Origin: Bordetella petrii
GTDB lineage: Bacteria > Pseudomonadota > Gammaproteobacteria > Burkholderiales > Burkholderiaceae_B
Length of the DNA: 64,000 nucleotides
Reading direction: 5' to 3'
Assembly (NCBI RefSeq): GCF_017356245.1
Contig: NZ_JAFMZZ010000001.1
Span: 2,901,943-2,965,942 of the forward strand
Shown: positions 1 to 7,050 of the stretch, piece by piece
Layout of the letters: every line of letters begins with the position of its first letter
Position numbering within the stretch: position 1 is the stretch's first letter
The notes under the pieces: generated by a model
Database searches by the model: none
Seen by the model: the letters and a program-made list of their open reading frames with translations, nothing else
Told to the model about the DNA's origin: nothing
Position numbers and translations under genes: made by a program

Positions 1-685
1 CGCTGGGCCCGATGCCGATCAGGTCCACCGATTTGTGGCTGACGTTGTGATACGTGTCGCCCATGAAATTCTCGGCCGGGAATTTCCAGTTGCACGGAAT
101 GATCCACTTGGTAATGCCGCCGAAGACTTCCGAGCCGCCCTCGCGGCCGTCGCGGCAGTCCAGCGCCAGGTCCAGGTGCTCTTTGGCGTCGCCCAGGTAG
201 GTCAGGAAATCCGGCGCTTCGGGGTCCCAGTTGGCCCAGATGGTGCCTTTGTAGTTGCAGATGTTGGGCGGCTCGATCAGGCCCCAGTCGGCCTTTTCCA
301 TGCAGCCTTCGTAGATGGTCTTGTACATGGGCACGCCCTGCAGCTTGCCGTCCAGCGTATAGCTCCAGGCGTGGTACGGGCAGGTGAACAGCGACGTATT
401 GCCTTCGTCGTACAGACAGACCTTCATGCCCCGGTGGCGGCACGAGTTCAGGAACACATGGATCTGCTGCTTCTTGTCGCGGCACAGAATCACCGACTCT
501 TCGCCCATGCGCGACACGAAATAATCGCCGGCATTGGGAATCTGGCTTTCATGGCCGACAAACTGCCATACCCGCGGAAACAGCTTTTCCAGTTCGTCGC
601 GGTACACGCTTTCCTGGAAGAACATTTCCCGGCTCACCAGGCCTTTCTTCAGGTCCACATAATGCTCGTAGGTCTTGCCGCTCAT
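1..685 (-). CDS. Aromatic-ring-hydroxylating dioxygenase alpha subunit, N-terminal part (partial)
   Basis: Large subunit of a Rieske non-heme iron oxygenase that dihydroxylates an aromatic ring. About 228 residues are present and the gene runs off the left edge, so the C-terminal catalytic half is missing. The Rieske [2Fe-2S] ligands are visible as C82-x-H84 and C102-x2-H105 (SCRHRG...CPYHAW). The mononuclear iron site starts at GDTYHNVSH (about D210, H213, H217). The start is the ATG at 685; the reductase gene ends 59 bases upstream on the same strand, so the two are probably co-transcribed. A beta subunit would be expected further left. The substrate cannot be read from the sequence; the neighbouring hpa operon suggests an aromatic acid. 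Confidence 0.88.
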   Translation of the reverse strand, partial: MSGKTYEHYVDLKKGLVSREMFFQESVYRDELEKLFPRVWQFVGHESQIPNAGDYFVSRMGEESVILCRDKKQQIHVFLNSCRHRGMKVCLYDEGNTSLFTCPYHAWSYTLDGKLQGVPMYKTIYEGCMEKADWGLIEPPNICNYKGTIWANWDPEAPDFLTYLGDAKEHLDLALDCRDGREGGSEVFGGITKWIIPCNWKFPAENFMGDTYHNVSHKSVDLIGIGPS

Positions 686-744
686 TCAGGCCTCCATTGG
701 AATCAACAGGCAGCGCGCGCCCGGCGGCGCGCGCCGTATTCGGT

Positions 745-1746
745 TCAACTGAATCGTTCGCACAGCACATCGCCGCCCGCGGCGCCGGCCTTGACCACCG
801 ACTGCCGCACCGCCTCTACCATGGCGGGCGGGCCGCACACGTATGCACGCGTGTCGGCGGGCAGGCGCATGGCCTCGATCAGCTCGGTGACGCGCCCCGC
901 ATGGCAGCCGGCCGGCGCATCCTGCTCGGCGGCCCACTGCACCACGGCGCCGGGTATGCGCGCCGCCAGTCCGGCCAGCTCTTCGTGCGCGAACAGGTGC
1001 GCGCCGCTGCGCCCTCCCACCAGAATGTGCATGGGCTCGCCGCACGCCGGCGCGGGCGCATCCGCCAGCGCGCGCAGCATCGACAAAATGGGAGCCAGGC
1101 CCGTGCCGCCGGCCACGAACAGGCGCGGCCGCGCCTCGTCGCGCAGGAAGAAGGCGCCGCGCGGCGCTCCCACGCTGATGGCCTGCCCCGCCGCGGCCTG
1201 CGCCAGCCAGCCGGAAAAGCGTCCGTTGTCCAGCTCGCGCACATAAAAGCTCAGGCAGTCGGCGCCGGGCGCGTTGGCCATGGAATAGGCGCGCGCCCAA
1301 TCGGCCTGCGGCGGCCCCAAGTGCACGTACTGGCCCGGCAGGAAATCGGGCGCCTGCTCCAGCGCCACGTCCAGGCGCAGCGTCTGCGCCGCCACCCGCT
1401 GCACGGCCGCAATGCGGCCCTGCCGGGGCTCGGCCTGCGCCGCCATGCATTCCGAAAACTCGTACGGAAACTCGATCACACAGGGCCCGTCCAGCGCCGC
1501 CACGCACGGCAAGATCGCGCCGCCGGCCCGGTCTTCATCCACCAGCGTGTACCGGTCGTACTCGCCCAGCGTCACCTCGCCGGACAGCAGCGACGCCATG
1601 CAGGTGCCGCAGTTGCCTTCGCCGCAGCCGGCCAGTAGCTGGTAGCCGGCCTGGCCGGCCGCCTGCACCAGCCGCGCGCCCGCCTCGGCATCGAAGCGGC
1701 GCGACTCGCCGTCGGAAAAAATCAGGGTGATCGCATGGCGGCTCAT
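745..1746 (-). CDS. Oxygenase reductase component: [2Fe-2S] ferredoxin fused to FAD/NAD(P)H reductase
   Basis: Electron-transfer partner for the Rieske oxygenase that follows it. Residues 1-95 form a plant-type ferredoxin with cluster ligands C41, C46, C49 and C81. An FAD-binding domain follows with RAYS at 152-155, then an NAD(P)-binding domain with GGTGLAP. This is the BenC/XylZ-like order (ferredoxin at the N-terminus). I chose the ATG at 1746 over an in-frame ATG at 1770 because GAGG lies eight bases before it and the protein then begins MSRHAITL, directly at the ferredoxin fold. The length of 333 residues is normal for the family. The gene is divergent from hpaG1. Confidence 0.88.
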   Translation of the reverse strand: MSRHAITLIFSDGESRRFDAEAGARLVQAAGQAGYQLLAGCGEGNCGTCMASLLSGEVTLGEYDRYTLVDEDRAGGAILPCVAALDGPCVIEFPYEFSECMAAQAEPRQGRIAAVQRVAAQTLRLDVALEQAPDFLPGQYVHLGPPQADWARAYSMANAPGADCLSFYVRELDNGRFSGWLAQAAAGQAISVGAPRGAFFLRDEARPRLFVAGGTGLAPILSMLRALADAPAPACGEPMHILVGGRSGAHLFAHEELAGLAARIPGAVVQWAAEQDAPAGCHAGRVTELIEAMRLPADTRAYVCGPPAMVEAVRQSVVKAGAAGGDVLCERFS

Positions 1747-1770
1747 GGGGAAATCCTCGCTCAATGGCAT

Positions 1771-1789
1771 ATGTCCGTCTGATGGACAT
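1771..1789. promoter_or_regulatory. Inverted repeat ATGTCC-N7-GGACAT before the reductase gene
   Basis: Perfect 6-bp arms with a 7-base spacer sit 25 bases upstream of the reductase start. The position fits an operator for the oxygenase genes. The regulator is not in the window. Confidence 0.4.
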
Positions 1790-1847
1790 CATTCTCATTT
1801 TTTATTCTTCGCCTTTTGCCGGGCCCTTGTCAAGCCCGCGCCGCGAC

Positions 1848-1876
1848 TTGCCAGCGCGGGAGGCTTTCTGGATAAT
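1848..1876 (+). promoter_or_regulatory. Sigma70-type promoter for hpaG1G2HI
   Basis: TTGCCA at 1848-1853 and GATAAT at 1871-1876 are separated by 17 bases and face the hpa operon. hpaG1 starts 66 bases further on. Confidence 0.55.
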
Positions 1877-1879
1877 AGA

Positions 1880-1889
1880 TAACATGTTA
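1880..1889. promoter_or_regulatory. Palindrome TAACATGTTA just after the hpa -10 element
   Basis: A perfect 10-bp palindrome in an AT-rich patch covers the expected transcription start, where a repressor would block initiation. MarR-family HpaR controls hpa operons in enterobacteria, but no hpaR gene is present here, so the protein that binds is unknown. Confidence 0.4.
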
Positions 1890-1941
1890 ATAATTTGAAG
1901 CTATCGCGGCCGCCATGGCGCGACGCCTCGAAGGAGACCCC

Positions 1942-2628
1942 ATGCCATCCTCGTTTTCTTACGCGGCGCTGTGCCAATCCCCCACGGGCGACCTGCCGCG
2001 CACCGTGGCCGGCGTGCTGCTCAATGACGCGGCCGCGCTGGCCGCGCTGGGCGACGCGGTCAACCAGCCCCCGTACAAGGCGCCGCCGCGGGCGCCCGTG
2101 CTGTACATCAAGCCGGCCAACACCTATGCCGCCGACGGCGACGCCATCGCCCTGCCCGCCGATGCCGACACCGTCGTGGTCGGCGCCTGCCTGGGCATCG
2201 TGTTCGGCCGCCAGGCCCGCCGCGTCGACGCCGGCCGCGCGCTCGAATACGTGGCCGGCTACCGCATCGTCGCCGACCTGTACGTGCCGCACGCCAGCTA
2301 TTACCGGCCCGCCATCAAGCAGAAGTGCCGCGACGGCTTCTGCCCCATGGGTCCGGTAGTGCCGCGCGGCCAGGTGGCCGACCCCGATGACCTGGACATC
2401 CAGGTCAGTGTCGACGGCCAGGTCGTGCAGCAGGCCTCCACCCGCAACTGGGTGCGCCCCGCGGCCCGGCTCATCGCCGACGTTACCCGCTTCATGACGC
2501 TGGAAGCCGGCGACGTGCTGCTGGCCGGCATCCCGGCTGGCGAGCCGCAGGCCCGCGCCGGCCAGCAATACGAAATCAGCATCGGCGCGCTGGGCCGCCT
2601 GGCCAACCGCCTGGTCGCAGCGCGCTGA
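1942..2628 (+). CDS. hpaG1: Homoprotocatechuate-pathway isomerase/decarboxylase, N-terminal-type subunit (HpaG1)
   Basis: Fumarylacetoacetate-hydrolase-fold protein of 228 residues, corresponding to one half of the two-domain E. coli HpaG. Together with HpaG2 it should decarboxylate 5-oxopent-3-ene-1,2,5-tricarboxylate and isomerise the product to 2-oxohept-3-ene-1,7-dioate. The fold is recognisable from the metal-site region around VVGACLGIVFGRQARRV and from CPMGPVV. The ATG at 1942 has AAGGAG at 1931-1936, so the in-frame codon at 1915 is unlikely. It is the first gene of an operon; hpaG2 follows after 11 bases. No hpaE or hpaD is nearby. Confidence 0.82.
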   Translation: MPSSFSYAALCQSPTGDLPRTVAGVLLNDAAALAALGDAVNQPPYKAPPRAPVLYIKPANTYAADGDAIALPADADTVVVGACLGIVFGRQARRVDAGRALEYVAGYRIVADLYVPHASYYRPAIKQKCRDGFCPMGPVVPRGQVADPDDLDIQVSVDGQVVQQASTRNWVRPAARLIADVTRFMTLEAGDVLLAGIPAGEPQARAGQQYEISIGALGRLANRLVAAR

Positions 2629-2639
2629 AGGAGCCCCTC

Positions 2640-3389
2640 GTGAAACACGCCCGCATCCGCTACCAAGGCAACATCCACCTGGCCACCGAACACGGCGACG
2701 CCGAACTGCGCCTGGCCGATGGCCGCGTCGTGGCGCAGGACCAGGTCGAATGGCTGCCGCCCATCGAGCCGCGCACCACCTTCACGCTGGCCATCAACTA
2801 CGCCGACCACGCCAAGGAACTGGCGTTCAAGGCGCCCGAAGAGCCGCTGGGCTTCCTGAAGGCGGCCAATGCCTTCGTCGGCCACCGAGCCTTCACCCAC
2901 CGGCCCGCCGACGTGGCCATGATGCACTACGAGTGCGAACTGGCCGTGGTCATCGGCAAGCCGGGCCGCAACATCGCCCGCGAGCGCGCCTACGAGCACG
3001 TGGCCGGCTACACGGTGGCCAACGACTATGCGCTGCGCGACTACCTGGAAAACTGGTACCGTCCCAATTTGCGCGTCAAGAGCCGCGATACCTGCACGCC
3101 CCTGGGGCCCTGGCTGGTCGACCGCGACGATATCCCCGACCCCATGAACCTCGAACTGCGCACCACCGTGAACGGCAAGGAAACCCAGCACGGCAACACG
3201 CGCGACATGGTGTTCGACGTGCCCGCGCTCATCGCCTACTTCAGCAGCTTCATGACCCTGTCGCCAGGCGACCTGATCCTGACCGGCACGCCCGACGGCA
3301 TCGTCAACGTGGTGCCGGGCGACGAAGTCGTCACCGAGATCCAGGGCGTGGGCCGGCTGGTCAACACCCTGGTGGCCGAACCCGCCTGA
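2640..3389 (+). CDS. hpaG2: 2-hydroxyhepta-2,4-diene-1,7-dioate isomerase / decarboxylase, C-terminal-type subunit (HpaG2)
   Basis: FAA-hydrolase-family protein of 249 residues, the partner of HpaG1. It carries the typical region NYADHAKEL...LGFLKAANAFVG, the acidic metal ligands in YECELAVVIGK, and LTGTPDGI near the end. Translation begins at GTG 2640, with an AAGGAG that overlaps the end of hpaG1, so the two subunits are likely made together. In E. coli these two domains are one polypeptide; here they are separate genes. hpaH follows 36 bases downstream. Confidence 0.84.
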   Translation: MKHARIRYQGNIHLATEHGDAELRLADGRVVAQDQVEWLPPIEPRTTFTLAINYADHAKELAFKAPEEPLGFLKAANAFVGHRAFTHRPADVAMMHYECELAVVIGKPGRNIARERAYEHVAGYTVANDYALRDYLENWYRPNLRVKSRDTCTPLGPWLVDRDDIPDPMNLELRTTVNGKETQHGNTRDMVFDVPALIAYFSSFMTLSPGDLILTGTPDGIVNVVPGDEVVTEIQGVGRLVNTLVAEPA

Positions 3390-3425
3390 TCCCTTCCACT
3401 CATTCATCAACTCATCACCGCACTC

Positions 3426-4226
3426 ATGCTCGACGCATCCACTATCCAGGAACTCGCCGCCCGCCTGCACCAGGCCGAGCGCAGCCGCACCCAGATCCGC
3501 CAGATTTCGCTGGAGCACCCCGAGATCACCATCGACGACGGCTACGCCATCCAGCGCCAGTGGCTGGACCTGAAAATCGCCGAAGGCCGCAGTATCAAAG
3601 GCCACAAAATCGGCCTGACTTCGCGCGCCATGCAGCAGGCCTCGCAGATCGACGAGCCCGACTACGGCACCCTGCTCGACGACATGTTCTTCGGCGAAGG
3701 CGATATCCCAGCCGAGCGCTTCATCGTGCCGCGCCTGGAAGTCGAGCTGGCCTTCATCCTGGCCAAGCCGCTGCGCGGCCCGGGCGTAACCCTGACAGAC
3801 GTGTACAACGCGGTCGACTACGTAGTGCCGGCGCTCGAGATCATCGACGCCCGCTCGCACCAGATCGACCCCGACAGCAAGCGGCCGCGCAAGGTGTTCG
3901 ACACCATTGCCGACAACGCCGCCAATGCAGGCGTGGTGCTGGGCGGCCGCCCGGTGCGCATCCATGAAGTCGACTTGCGCTGGGTGGGCGCCATCCTGTC
4001 GCGCAACGCGGTGGTCGAAGAAACCGGCCTGGCCGCGGGCGTGCTCAACCACCCGGCCAACGGCGTGGTGTGGCTGGCCAACAAGCTGGGGCCGCGCGGT
4101 GTTACGCTCGAACCCGGCCAGGTGATCCTGTCGGGTTCGTTCACGCGGCCGGTCTATGCCCGCCCGGGCGATACTTTCGCGGTCGATTACGGCGCGCTGG
4201 GCTCTGTCAATTGCCGCTTCATTTAA
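3426..4226 (+). CDS. hpaH: 2-oxo-hept-4-ene-1,7-dioate hydratase
   Basis: Adds water to the oxo-heptenedioate made by HpaG, giving 4-hydroxy-2-oxoheptanedioate for HpaI. At 266 residues it matches the usual HpaH length. Family features include the conserved GHKIGLTS segment near residue 60, [11 protein letters not shown] with its acidic metal ligands near 105, and [15 protein letters not shown] near the C-terminus. It sits between hpaG2 and hpaI with short gaps, which supports HpaH over the related 2-hydroxypenta-2,4-dienoate hydratases such as MhpD. Confidence 0.87.
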   Translation: MLDASTIQELAARLHQAERSRTQIRQISLEHPEITIDDGYAIQRQWLDLKIAEGRSIKGHKIGLTSRAMQQASQIDEPDYGTLLDDMFFGEGDIPAERFIVPRLEVELAFILAKPLRGPGVTLTDVYNAVDYVVPALEIIDARSHQIDPDSKRPRKVFDTIADNAANAGVVLGGRPVRIHEVDLRWVGAILSRNAVVEETGLAAGVLNHPANGVVWLANKLGPRGVTLEPGQVILSGSFTRPVYARPGDTFAVDYGALGSVNCRFI

Positions 4227-4237
4227 CAGCACCTTCC

Positions 4238-5044
4238 ATGGATATCCTTACCAACCAATTCAAGCGCGCGCTGCGCGCCGGCCAACCGCAGATCGGCCTG
4301 TGGGCCGGGCTGGCCCATCCCTACACGGCGGAAATCTGCGCGGGCGCCGGCTTCGACTGGCTGCTGATCGACGGCGAGCATGCGCCGAACACGCTGCAGA
4401 CCATGCTGGGGCAGCTGCAGGCCGTGGCGGCCTACCCGGTCGCTCCGGTGGTGCGGCCGCCCTGGAACGACTTCGTCCAGATCAAGCAGATCCTCGACGC
4501 GGGCGCGCAGACCTTGCTGGTGCCCATGATCCAGTCGGCCGAAGAAGCCGCCGCCGCCGTGTCGGCCATGCGCTATCCGCCGCACGGCATCCGCGGCCTG
4601 GGCAGCGCCCTGGCGCGCTCGTCGCGCTGGAACCGCATTCCCGACTACGTACAGCGCGCCAACGATGAAATGTGCCTGCTGGTGCAGATCGAAACGCCGC
4701 AGGGCCTGCAGGCGCTCGACGGCATCCTGGCGGTGGAAGGCGTGGACGGGGTGTTCATCGGGCCGGCCGACCTGTCGGCCAGCATGGGGCACCTGGGCAA
4801 CCCGGGCCACCCCGAGGTGTGCGCCGCCATCGACGACGCCATCGTGCGCATCGTGCGCGCCGGCAAGGCTGCCGGCATCCTGCATGCCGATCCGGCGCAG
4901 GCGCGCCACTACCTGGATCTGGGCGCCACCTTCGTGGCAGTGGGAGTGGATGCGACGCTGCTGGCGCGCGCCGCCGAGAAACTGGCCCAGTCGTTCAAGG
5001 GCCAGCCCGCCGCCGCGCCGGCCAAGCCCAGCGGACCCTACTGA
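4238..5044 (+). CDS. hpaI: 4-hydroxy-2-oxoheptanedioate aldolase
   Basis: Class II metal-dependent aldolase that cleaves 4-hydroxy-2-oxoheptanedioate to pyruvate and succinate semialdehyde, the last step of the pathway. The 268-residue barrel shows the family active-site pieces in order: DGEHAPN (base His), RPPWND (pyruvate-binding Arg), QIETPQG (metal Glu) and IGPADLS (metal Asp). The ATG at 4238 is used because hpaH ends 11 bases earlier; a longer in-frame extension would overlap hpaH. A second, more distant HpaI-family gene lies at 54734-55501. Confidence 0.88.
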   Translation: MDILTNQFKRALRAGQPQIGLWAGLAHPYTAEICAGAGFDWLLIDGEHAPNTLQTMLGQLQAVAAYPVAPVVRPPWNDFVQIKQILDAGAQTLLVPMIQSAEEAAAAVSAMRYPPHGIRGLGSALARSSRWNRIPDYVQRANDEMCLLVQIETPQGLQALDGILAVEGVDGVFIGPADLSASMGHLGNPGHPEVCAAIDDAIVRIVRAGKAAGILHADPAQARHYLDLGATFVAVGVDATLLARAAEKLAQSFKGQPAAAPAKPSGPY

Positions 5045-5087
5045 GATATGGGCGCTGCGCCACGCGCCTGACCGGCCAGGTCGGCCA

Positions 5088-5178
5088 GGTGTCTGCCCCC
5101 CGCAGGGTGTCAGACACCGTATATGTTGAGACGCCCTCGGCACACTTCAGTGTCTGACACCCTGCGGGAGTCAGACAC
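5088..5178. repeat. Cluster of GTGTCTGAC / GTCAGACAC inverted repeats
   Basis: Two hairpin units stand in tandem between hpaI and the next gene: GGTGTCTG (5088-5095) with CAGACACC (5111-5118), and GTGTCTGAC (5150-5158) with GTCAGACAC (5170-5178). The same arms recur after amtB at 15619-15648. This looks like a dispersed intergenic repeat and may also end transcription of the convergent genes. Confidence 0.65.
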
Positions 5179-5211
5179 CTGCAACGGCTGCAACGGGCGC
5201 GCCGTGCGCGA

Positions 5212-5634
5212 TCAGGAAGCGCCGCTGGTGCGCGGCACCGTGGTCGTCGCGGCGGCCGCGCCCGACTCCATCAGCTTGCTGGCGCACAGATCGGCCGCGC
5301 CATCGACCGGCGCCTTGGCGTCGGCGAAAGTCACCCAGCCGCCCTTTTCGATCATGCCGTCGCGCTTCCACGAGTCGGCGCTCTTGAGCGCCGCCAGCTG
5401 GGCTTGCGCATCGGGCGCCGCCATGAAGCGGTGCACGCAGATGCCCGCGGCCAATTGCGCCACGGCGGCGTCAGTAGAGGCCTGGGCCTGCTTCGCCGCG
5501 GTGTTCTGGGTCACCCAGCCGCCGGCCGTGAAGCCGACAATCATGGTCACGACGGCTGCGCCCACGCATGACCATAGCCAGATGGTTTTGCTCGGTTTGT
5601 AATCGCTCCAGGCCTTCATAGGGCTATTGGACAT
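5212..5634 (-). CDS. Hypothetical single-pass membrane protein
   Basis: I do not recognise this 140-residue protein. It has a short cytoplasmic N-terminus, one hydrophobic helix at about residues 18-38, and a C-terminal region of about 100 residues rich in Ala, with two cysteines, that would lie in the periplasm. The ATG at 5634 is preceded by AAGGAG at a suitable distance, which favours it over the codon at 5688. Codon usage matches the neighbours. It is transcribed towards hpaI and separated from it by the repeat cluster, so it is not part of the hpa operon. No function is proposed. Confidence 0.6.
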   Translation of the reverse strand: MSNSPMKAWSDYKPSKTIWLWSCVGAAVVTMIVGFTAGGWVTQNTAAKQAQASTDAAVAQLAAGICVHRFMAAPDAQAQLAALKSADSWKRDGMIEKGGWVTFADAKAPVDGAADLCASKLMESGAAAATTTVPRTSGAS

Positions 5635-5791
5635 ATTCTGCTCTCCTTGGTGGTTGCGCCGATGAAAAAAACTCACGGCGCGACTCACTGTAGTGCAGTT
5701 GGCGCGTCAAAGTAGGACGGAATTACCCTTACTTGATGTAACCGGGCAAGGCGCGCGGTAAACGCGCGCCCGTGGCGCTGCGCAACCGGTT

Positions 5792-5965
5792 TCAGCCCTT
5801 GCAGGCGGCCATGCCGGCCGCGAAATTCGCGCGCAGTTCGTCGATATTGTGGAAGCTCTTCGAGTAATACAGCGTGCCGGTGCTGCCGGCCTGCGAATGC
5901 GGCTCGAACTCGGTCAGGTAAACGGTGCGCGCGCCGTTGGCGGCGTACAGCGCCTTGGGCGCCAT
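5792..5965 (-). CDS. Doubtful small ORF, possibly a gene remnant
   Basis: An open frame encodes about 57 residues from the ATG at 5965 (MAPKALYAANGARTVYLTEF...), or 72 from a TTG at 6010. It has a protein-like composition with alternating aromatic and charged residues. However, there is no ribosome binding site, and the tRNA-Pro terminator stands directly upstream. I recognise no family. It may be the tail of a lost gene or a spurious frame. The rest of 5635-6083 shows nothing else coding. Confidence 0.25.
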   Translation of the reverse strand: MAPKALYAANGARTVYLTEFEPHSQAGSTGTLYYSKSFHNIDELRANFAAGMAACKG

Positions 5966-6041
5966 GTTGGGTATTTGCGCAAGGCGTTGCCGACCCGCCA
6001 ACGCGGCCAAACCGCCGCGCGAAACAGGCCGCCCAAACGAA

Positions 6042-6075
6042 AAGGCCGTTAGTGATTACTATCACTAACGGCCTT
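6042..6075 (-). terminator. Intrinsic terminator of tRNA-Pro
   Basis: A perfect 15-bp stem (6042-6056 with 6061-6075) with a 4-base loop is followed on the minus strand by TTTTCGTTT. It begins nine bases after the CCA end of the tRNA. Confidence 0.85.
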
Positions 6076-6083
6076 GGAACTAC

Positions 6084-6162
<79 letters not shown>

Positions 6163-6186
6163 AGAAAAAGAGTATATCAGAACTGA

Positions 6187-6218
6187 AAAAAACCTGCACC
6201 GGATGGAGCAGGTTTTTT
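6187..6218. terminator. Bidirectional terminator between merR and tRNA-Pro
   Basis: Arms AAAAAACCTGC (6187-6197) and GCAGGTTTTTT (6208-6218) form an 11-bp stem with a 10-base loop and U-runs on both strands. It ends the ihfA-merR transcript. Confidence 0.85.
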
Positions 6219-6238
6219 AGTGCGGCAGCGGGGCTTTT

Positions 6239-6646
6239 TCAGCGCGCCTCGTTGTCCGTGGCCGGCGCGCCCAGAGCCTCGCCCAGCATGGCCGACACGT
6301 TGCCCAATTCGGCGCGCAGGGCCTGGATCTCGGCGCCCGAAAGACGCACGGCGGCGTCCTGGTCGTGCGGCGTGTCGCGCGCATCGCCCAGCCGGTTGCG
6401 CGCGCCGCTGATGGTGAAGCCCTGTTCGTACAGCAGCGAACGGATGCGGCGGATCAGCAGGACTTCATGGTGCTGGTAGTAGCGGCGGTTGCCGCGGCGC
6501 TTGACCGGCTTGAGCTGGGTGAATTCCTGTTCCCAGTAGCGCAGCACGTGCGGCTTGACGCCGCAGAGGTCACTGACTTCGCCAATGGTGAAATAGCGTT
6601 TGGCGGGAATGGGCGGAAGCGCAACAGTGGATTCGGGACGAGTCAT
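6239..6646 (-). CDS. MerR-family transcriptional regulator
   Basis: A 135-residue DNA-binding protein. The N-terminal winged helix-turn-helix of the MerR type covers about residues 17-85 ([25 protein letters not shown]...[19 protein letters not shown]). A short C-terminal tail follows, with no cysteine metal-binding loop, so a metal sensor role is unlikely. It lies 57 bases downstream of ihfA, an arrangement common in betaproteobacteria. Its target is unknown. It is the last gene before a strong terminator. Confidence 0.85.
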   Translation of the reverse strand: MTRPESTVALPPIPAKRYFTIGEVSDLCGVKPHVLRYWEQEFTQLKPVKRRGNRRYYQHHEVLLIRRIRSLLYEQGFTISGARNRLGDARDTPHDQDAAVRLSGAEIQALRAELGNVSAMLGEALGAPATDNEAR

Positions 6647-6703
6647 GGATGGATTTTATGCCGTGGTGCATCATGAGCCGATAACAATTGCCGACAAAGC
6701 GTA

Positions 6704-7048
6704 TCACTCCCCGCTATTGTTCGCATCGTCTGCCGGCTCGGCCTGCTCGACCACGCTCTTGAGCTTCTGACTGGCATGGAAGGTAACCACGCGCCGCGCC
6801 GCGATGGGAATGGTCTCGCCCGTCTTGGGATTGCGCCCGGGCCGCGGCGGCTTGTTGCGCACCTGGAAGTTGCCGAAGCCCGACAGCTTCACCGAATCGC
6901 CACGTGCCAGCGCGTCGCGGATTTCTTCGAAGAAAGTATCGACGATGTCCTTGGCTTCGCGCTTGTTCAGCCCCACCCGCTCGAACAGCAATTCGGCGAG
7001 TTCGGCCTTGGTCAGGGTACGCGGCTCGGCAAGCATGTTAGTCCCCAT
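6704..7048 (-). CDS. ihfA: Integration host factor subunit alpha
   Basis: Sequence-specific DNA-bending protein that pairs with IhfB and acts in transcription, recombination and sigma54 promoter activation. The 114 residues include the [22 protein letters not shown] helices and the beta-ribbon arm [14 protein letters not shown] (about 69-82) with the intercalating proline. The start is either the ATG at 7048, overlapping the pheT stop region by a few bases, or the ATG at 7036 with GGGGA before it. Tight linkage to pheT suggests co-transcription from the rpmI promoter. Confidence 0.95.
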   Translation of the reverse strand: MGTNMLAEPRTLTKAELAELLFERVGLNKREAKDIVDTFFEEIRDALARGDSVKLSGFGNFQVRNKPPRPGRNPKTGETIPIAARRVVTFHASQKLKSVVEQAEPADDANNSGE

Positions 7049-7050
7049 GG

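Noticed and set aside
1780..1800. A Fur box upstream of the reductase (TGAGAATGAT on the minus strand)
   Set aside because: Only one half resembles the consensus and the rest does not fit; recorded only as an AT-rich stretch.
2301..4232. A 640-codon open frame on the minus strand across hpaG1-hpaH
   Set aside because: It crosses three well-supported genes on the other strand and has the same low-complexity composition; a GC-bias artefact.
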